Shown here: piece after piece, positions 6,732-10,010 of the stretch
Layout of the letters: each line of letters begins with the position of its first letter
Numbering within the stretch: position 1 is the stretch's first letter
Source of the DNA: CAYQJS01 sp964417895
GTDB lineage: Bacteria; Chloroflexota; UBA6077; SHYK01
Assembly (NCBI GenBank): GCA_964417895.1
Contig: CAYQJS010000096.1
Location: 1 to 10,010, forward strand
Reading direction: 5' to 3'
DNA: 10,010 nt
The notes under the pieces: model-generated
The model's input: the letters and a program-made list of their open reading frames with translations, nothing else
Told to the model about the DNA's origin: nothing
The model's database searches: none
Program-made: the position numbers and the translations under genes

Positions 6732-9332
6732 TCACAGCGCAACTGCTGTGGAGACTATCCAGCCAACCAGGCCATCGCTCGTGCGCGCGCGGACCCAGCG
6801 GAAGCCGTCTCCTTCCGCCGTCTCTTCCGCGATGTCTACTGGCATGCCGTTGGGAAGCGCGCTCAGGCTCCGGGCGGATGTCGACGGCCCTTCCCGCAGC
6901 AATACCGTGGTGAATCCCCCAGGCACCTGGATCGTCGCGCGCGCCATTTGAGGCTCGCGGGCCGGCGGCTCCGCCTCGGAGGCCGATGCGTCAGCCCGGG
7001 GCGACGGAGGCTCCTGAACGACGAAGCGCTCGACCACCACGTCATTGAGGTCGCCACTCGCGTAGACCCCAACCCCACCCTCGGCGAGGACGGCGTCGGT
7101 CACGTCGGCCACCTCGATGCCGTTGACCACGAAGGTGAGTCGCCGGCCGACGGCTTGTACCGTCAACACATTCGTTGCGGCGTCGCGCTGCACCGCCGGG
7201 GACGGGTTCGATGCGACGAGATCGATCCAGCGGTCGCCTTCACGGCGCCAGATGCCGAGCTCGCCGCGGTCGTTGACGACGAACACGTAGAACTGGCCGA
7301 CCTGATTGTTGCCGTCACGGGGGCTCGGTCCCTGGTCCCGCACGATAATCCCGTACCGGCCACCAGGAGGCCCGCCAACCTTGCGGAGGGTCGCCGTCAC
7401 GACGACGTCGCGAAGGCTCTCGCCGACTGGCGCCCCAATGGCGACAAATCGGGCCCGGTCTCGCGCGAACAGCCGATATGCGCCGTCTGCATGCCACGCC
7501 GTGCCTTCGGCGTTGCTGGGCCAGCTTCTCTGATTGTCTGTGAAGCGTTCATCCAGGACTGTGCGCGGCTCGTTTGCAGAGGCGGGCGACGGCTGCAACG
7601 TTTCGGGGGCGCCGGCCCCGCTGGTCGCTGGCGGGAGGGAGTCCGGCACTCCTGCCTCGGTCAGCGCGCCGAGGATCGGTGCGGGCGTTTCCACCTCATT
7701 GGAAGAAGTGGACACCGACGCCGCCGGAGGCGCCGTTGCGTCCGGCGGCGGCGCGGCGTCCGGGCCAAAACCGACAACCTGGCTGGCCAGCGCCGCGAAC
7801 AGCCCGACCGCTGCAACGCCCCCGAGAGCCGCGCCCACAATCAAGGCCGTCCGTCGGGTGGCTCTTGCCACGGGCGCAGCGTCAGCGCCCCGGGGCTCCT
7901 CGGCCCGCGGCGCATCGTCCAGCGCGTCGGCCTCGGGGGCCGGCCGGGGCCTTCCATACGGCTTGTACCCATAGTAGCCATCTCGACGCTCGCGGATCTT
8001 GTTCAGGCTGACCCCCAGTACCCGCCCGCCAGCTTGCTCTATCGCCGCTCGAGCCTGGTCGAGATGCGACCCTCTGGTGGCCTGGGCATCGGCAACCAGG
8101 AGGACGGCGTCGACGGCCTGCGCCAGGACCACGGGGTCAGAGACGGCCAGTGTGGGTGGGGAGTCGATGACGAGAATATCGGCCTGCTCGCCAAGCTCGG
8201 CCAGCCGTTGCTCCAAGCGCTTCGAGGCTAGCAGCTCGGATGAGTTGGGCAGCGGCGGCCCGCTGGTAAGCAGACGAAGGTTTTCAACGGCTGTTGGTTG
8301 AAGTATCGCGGGCCGGAGCGATTCGTCGTCCAGCAGTAGAGTAGTGAGGCCTTCGCGGTTCCTCACCCTGAACCGGCTGTGCAGCTCGGGGCGCCGCAGG
8401 TCGGCATCCACCAGGATGACGCGCTGGCCACCCTGGGCCAGGACTATCGCCAGGTTGGCGGCGGTGGTCGTCTTGCCTTCTCCGGGCCCGGCGCTGGTGA
8501 TCAGCAACGAACGCAGGGGATGCTCGAGGGCACTGAGTCTCAGGTTGGCCCGCAGGACCCGAAATGCCTCCTCGATCGTCGACTGGTAGCCGCCGGTGTG
8601 CCTGGAGCTGGCGGGCTGGGCGCCGTGAACGCCGTTGCGAGCCTCCGGCCTCTGAAAGGCATGGCGAAGATCGGGCACCGTCGGGACGGTCGCCAACACG
8701 AGGAGGCCGGCGGCGTTCATCACTCGCTCGGCGGTTCCTACCGAGTCATTGAGATACTCAAAGAGTGCGAGAAGACCGAGCGTGATGAGTGCTCCCAGGA
8801 CGGCGCCCAGGCCGGTGTTGAGCAGCAGTCTTGGGCCGATGGGTTCGGGCGGCAGGAGCGCCGGCTGAGCGACGCGCAGCGACGTCCCGGTTGGCTCGGT
8901 CGGCAGGTACGGGGCCTGCTCCTCGATGAAGACTGCCGCGACGGCGTTGGCGATGTCTCGCGTTTCCGCGGGGCTGGTCCCCTCGACCGAGATCTCGAGG
9001 AGCTGGGTATCGCGGACCGGCCGGACCGCGACGAGCCTGCGCAATGCGCCGAGGTCGTAGGGCAATCCCAGCCGCTCGCGCACCTTTTCCAGGACGACCG
9101 GCTGGTTGACCATCTGGCTGTAGGTCTTGACGAGCGACTGGTTGAGGAGCGCATCGCTATACGTGATCGTGCCGGGGCCGGCGGTGTAGTTCACAAAGAG
9201 CGTGGTGGTGGCACGATAGACGGACGGCTGCGACCGCGTGGCGAAGTACGCGACGCCGCCGGCGAGGAGCGCGCCGAGCAGCAAGCGCCACCACCAGCGG
9301 GACAGGACTGTGAGATAGGCACGGACCTGCAT
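6732..9332 (-). CDS. Wzz/Wzc-type polysaccharide co-polymerase and BY-kinase with an added third membrane helix, lectin-like and SH3b tail
   Basis: An 866-residue bacterial tyrosine kinase of the polysaccharide co-polymerase class, governing chain length and export. The Wzz part (1-200) has membrane helix 1 (about 13-33), a short outer loop and the Pro-rich approach to helix 2 (about 166-190). The cytoplasmic kinase has the oligomerisation motif EEAFRVLRANL (254-264), Walker A SAGPGEGKTTT (280-290), Walker A' VILVDADLRRP (305-315), Walker B ILVIDSPP (386-393) and a tyrosine cluster DGYYGYKPYG (451-460). Most such kinases end there. This one continues: a basic linker, helix 3 (about 495-519), a Pro/Ala/Ser stretch to about 588, a concanavalin-like beta-sandwich (590-773; ERFTDNQRSW, VVNGIEVADV) and an SH3b domain (797-866; LREGPSTSA, GWIVS). 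Topology places the tail outside. The ATG at 9332 is preferred over one at 9443 because AGGAG lies 10 nt upstream. Confidence 0.92.
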   Translation of the reverse strand: MQVRAYLTVLSRWWWRLLLGALLAGGVAYFATRSQPSVYRATTTLFVNYTAGPGTITYSDALLNQSLVKTYSQMVNQPVVLEKVRERLGLPYDLGALRRLVAVRPVRDTQLLEISVEGTSPAETRDIANAVAAVFIEEQAPYLPTEPTGTSLRVAQPALLPPEPIGPRLLLNTGLGAVLGALITLGLLALFEYLNDSVGTAERVMNAAGLLVLATVPTVPDLRHAFQRPEARNGVHGAQPASSRHTGGYQSTIEEAFRVLRANLRLSALEHPLRSLLITSAGPGEGKTTTAANLAIVLAQGGQRVILVDADLRRPELHSRFRVRNREGLTTLLLDDESLRPAILQPTAVENLRLLTSGPPLPNSSELLASKRLEQRLAELGEQADILVIDSPPTLAVSDPVVLAQAVDAVLLVADAQATRGSHLDQARAAIEQAGGRVLGVSLNKIRERRDGYYGYKPYGRPRPAPEADALDDAPRAEEPRGADAAPVARATRRTALIVGAALGGVAAVGLFAALASQVVGFGPDAAPPPDATAPPAASVSTSSNEVETPAPILGALTEAGVPDSLPPATSGAGAPETLQPSPASANEPRTVLDERFTDNQRSWPSNAEGTAWHADGAYRLFARDRARFVAIGAPVGESLRDVVVTATLRKVGGPPGGRYGIIVRDQGPSPRDGNNQVGQFYVFVVNDRGELGIWRREGDRWIDLVASNPSPAVQRDAATNVLTVQAVGRRLTFVVNGIEVADVTDAVLAEGGVGVYASGDLNDVVVERFVVQEPPSPRADASASEAEPPAREPQMARATIQVPGGFTTVLLREGPSTSARSLSALPNGMPVDIAEETAEGDGFRWVRARTSDGLVGWIVSTAVAL

Positions 9333-9342
9333 CAGAGATCGT

Positions 9343-9347
9343 CTCCT
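9343..9347 (-). promoter_or_regulatory. Ribosome binding site deciding the kinase start at 9332
   Basis: AGGAG on the minus strand lies 10 nt before the ATG at 9332. The in-frame ATG at 9443 has no comparable site, and the Wzz domain begins naturally at 9332 (MQVRAYLTVLSRWWWR), so the extra 37 residues are treated as leader. Confidence 0.7.
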
Positions 9348-9738
9348 AATACCGCCAATAAGCCCGTCGCAGAAAATGGGATAGATCTGTGCCGTAGCGA
9401 CGACGAATAGGAACGCCATTGAGACGCGTACAGCGACCAACATGCCATGCCACGTGTGCGCGAGCGAAATGTCAGGGAGGGGTTAGCAGGTTGGCCTCAA
9501 CCACCGCCGCCCATAGAGGGACCGGCCGCCCCGAATCGATGGAGACTAGCTTCGTCTGTGGAGTGCCGGACCTCGCGGCCGAGCATCCAGATTCCCCAGA
9601 TCCGCTTCGCGCGAGATTAGAGGAAGGACGACATCATTGCTGGCTACTGGGGGATGCGCCAGCGGCGCGTGCTCGTACAGGGGATGGGCGTTGGTTCAAC
9701 TGGCCTTCGCGCTCAAAGCCTGGGGCTTGATTATGGAC

Positions 9739-9803
9739 CCAGGGCACGCTACCGCCGTTGCGGCCCCATGGTTTTTTTATGGCCATTGCCGTCGGTGCCC
9801 TGG
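9739..9803. repeat. 9-bp inverted repeat around an A7/T7 run
   Basis: CCAGGGCAC (9739-9747) and GTGCCCTGG (9795-9803) are perfect complements 47 nt apart. Inside, CCAT/ATGG can close a loop containing seven A residues in the minus-strand RNA (T run at 9772-9778 on the plus strand). It could be a stem-loop in the operon leader. Arms of this length can also arise by chance. Confidence 0.4.
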
Positions 9804-9814
9804 TATGTGCGTCG

Positions 9815-9874
9815 CAGTCGATTTACCGAAACCGCTCGGGAACTCAACCCGCGCGATTCCGCCAAATCGCACTG
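9815..9874 (-). promoter_or_regulatory. Possible switch of mutually exclusive RNA helices in the leader
   Basis: Segment 9864-9874 can pair in two ways. In one, AATCGC (9865-9870) pairs with GCGATT (9853-9858) as a compact 6-bp hairpin with a 6-nt loop. In the other, AAATCG-ACTG (with one bulged base at 9870) pairs with CAGTCGATTT (9815-9824), giving 10 bp. The two exclude each other, as in attenuators and riboswitches. No known riboswitch class was recognised. Confidence 0.3.
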
Positions 9875-9911
9875 AGATGGTTGTGTGGGGGATAGCCTCA
9901 CGTTATTACGC

Positions 9912-9940
9912 AGGGTACCACGAGAGGCACACCCTGTCAA
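9912..9940 (-). promoter_or_regulatory. Sigma-70-type promoter for the operon
   Basis: On the minus strand TTGACA (9940-9935) is a perfect -35 box. After exactly 17 nt follows TACCCT (9917-9912), which keeps the conserved A at position 2 and T at position 6 of the -10 box. Transcription would start near 9905, about 570 nt before the kinase ATG. The -10 box is weak, so a regulator or another sigma factor may contribute. Confidence 0.5.
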
Positions 9941-9963
9941 ATCCCTTGGGCGTCAAGTGTCGT

Positions 9964-10010
9964 GGGTCTGAGAATTTGTCCGCCCTAACGGGTCTGTGAT
10001 TCTGTCCTCC
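9964..10010. repeat. Imperfect 26-bp-period tandem repeat at the window edge
   Basis: Two copies, 9964-9984 and 9990-10010, share GGGTCTG, then a variable centre, then TGTCC-CC, matching at 17 of 21 positions. The array may continue past the window. Repeated blocks near an end are typical of some insertion sequences (for example IS21-like), so this could be a terminus, but no transposase is in view. Confidence 0.45.

Larger units (their letters stand above)
9333..10010 (-). other. Long non-coding upstream region and probable 5' leader of the operon
   Basis: No convincing gene in either strand over 678 bases. It holds a good promoter (9912-9940), which would give a leader of about 570 nt before the kinase. 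In that leader are a hairpin at 9853-9870, an alternative helix at 9815-9824/9864-9874, a 9-bp inverted repeat enclosing 47 nt (9739-9803), and a small hairpin at 9656-9668 (GCGCC AGC GGCGC). Composition appears less GC-rich than the genes. The end of the window carries a tandem repeat. Confidence 0.6.

Noticed and set aside
6490..6735. 81-codon minus-strand frame filling the gap after the kinase
   Set aside because: It overlaps the kinase and sugar transferase by only a few bases at each end, which looks operonic, but the product has no hydrophobic or domain pattern and no clear ribosome site was seen. I treat the stretch as non-coding with some doubt.
6705..8231. 508-codon open frame on the plus strand, antisense to the kinase tail
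   Set aside because: Arg/Gly/Asp-rich with no recognisable motif, while the opposite strand encodes clear kinase, beta-sandwich and SH3b sequence. A typical high-GC shadow.
8379..9410. 343-codon open frame on the plus strand, antisense to the kinase and Wzz domains
   Set aside because: No domain signature, and it mirrors conserved Walker motifs on the other strand. A shadow.
9333..9443. Longer kinase start at 9443 adding 37 residues
   Set aside because: The added stretch is hydrophobic and could mimic a signal, but has no ribosome site, and the family begins at the 9332 methionine with AGGAG well placed.
9761..9780. Plus-strand intrinsic terminator suggested by the T7 run
   Set aside because: The nearest stem (CCGC CGTT GCGG) is only 4 bp and is separated from the T run by 8 nt; no plus-strand gene leads into it.
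9637..9999. 120-codon plus-strand frame in the upstream region
   Set aside because: It begins at TTG after a purine-rich AGGAAGG, but the product resembles no protein, runs over the operon promoter and into the repeat.

Overview
The window is one face of an exopolysaccharide or capsule biosynthesis locus. It is GC-rich, and every gene I can support lies on the minus strand, so transcription runs from high to low coordinates. In that order the genes are: a polysaccharide co-polymerase/tyrosine-kinase protein (9332-6732), a polyprenyl-phosphate sugar-1-phosphate transferase (6493-5087), a two-domain oxidoreductase (5083-2906), a WcaI/WbuB-like family 4 glycosyltransferase (2909-1629), an NAD-dependent sugar-nucleotide epimerase/dehydratase (1629-577), and the N-terminal part of an asparagine synthetase (561 to the window edge). 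No plus-strand gene is convincing; the long plus-strand open frames are high-GC shadows of these genes.

The host is probably a high-GC bacterium. The kinase ends in a tail of a type I associate with Chloroflexota membrane proteins: a low-complexity Pro/Ala/Ser linker, a concanavalin-like beta-sandwich with an 'ERFTDN...W' opening, then an SH3b domain. I therefore lean to Chloroflexota (Thermomicrobia-like), but this is inference from architecture and composition, not a database match.

The genes fit one pathway. The sugar transferase loads the first sugar phosphate onto the undecaprenyl carrier at the membrane. The glycosyltransferase extends the lipid-linked repeat unit, and the epimerase and bi-domain oxidoreductase make or modify activated sugars. 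The asparagine synthetase-like amidotransferase may add an amide to an acidic sugar. The Wzz/Wzc-type kinase controls polymer length and export. Flippase, polymerase and further glycosyltransferases are not here and should lie beyond the low-coordinate edge. Junctions from 6493 downward are very tight (3-nt gap, 4-nt overlap, 1-nt overlap, 15-nt gap), so the last five genes are almost certainly one translationally coupled unit. The kinase is separated from them by a 238-nt gap dense in palindromes.

Upstream of the kinase, 9333-10010 carries no convincing gene. It has a well-spaced sigma-70-type promoter (9912-9940), a leader of about 570 nt with several possible RNA helices including a mutually exclusive pair, and at the window edge an imperfect 26-bp tandem repeat that may mark the end of a mobile element. 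The most unusual item is the kinase: it has a third membrane segment and an extracytoplasmic lectin-like plus SH3b tail after the tyrosine cluster, where ordinary bacterial tyrosine kinases stop.
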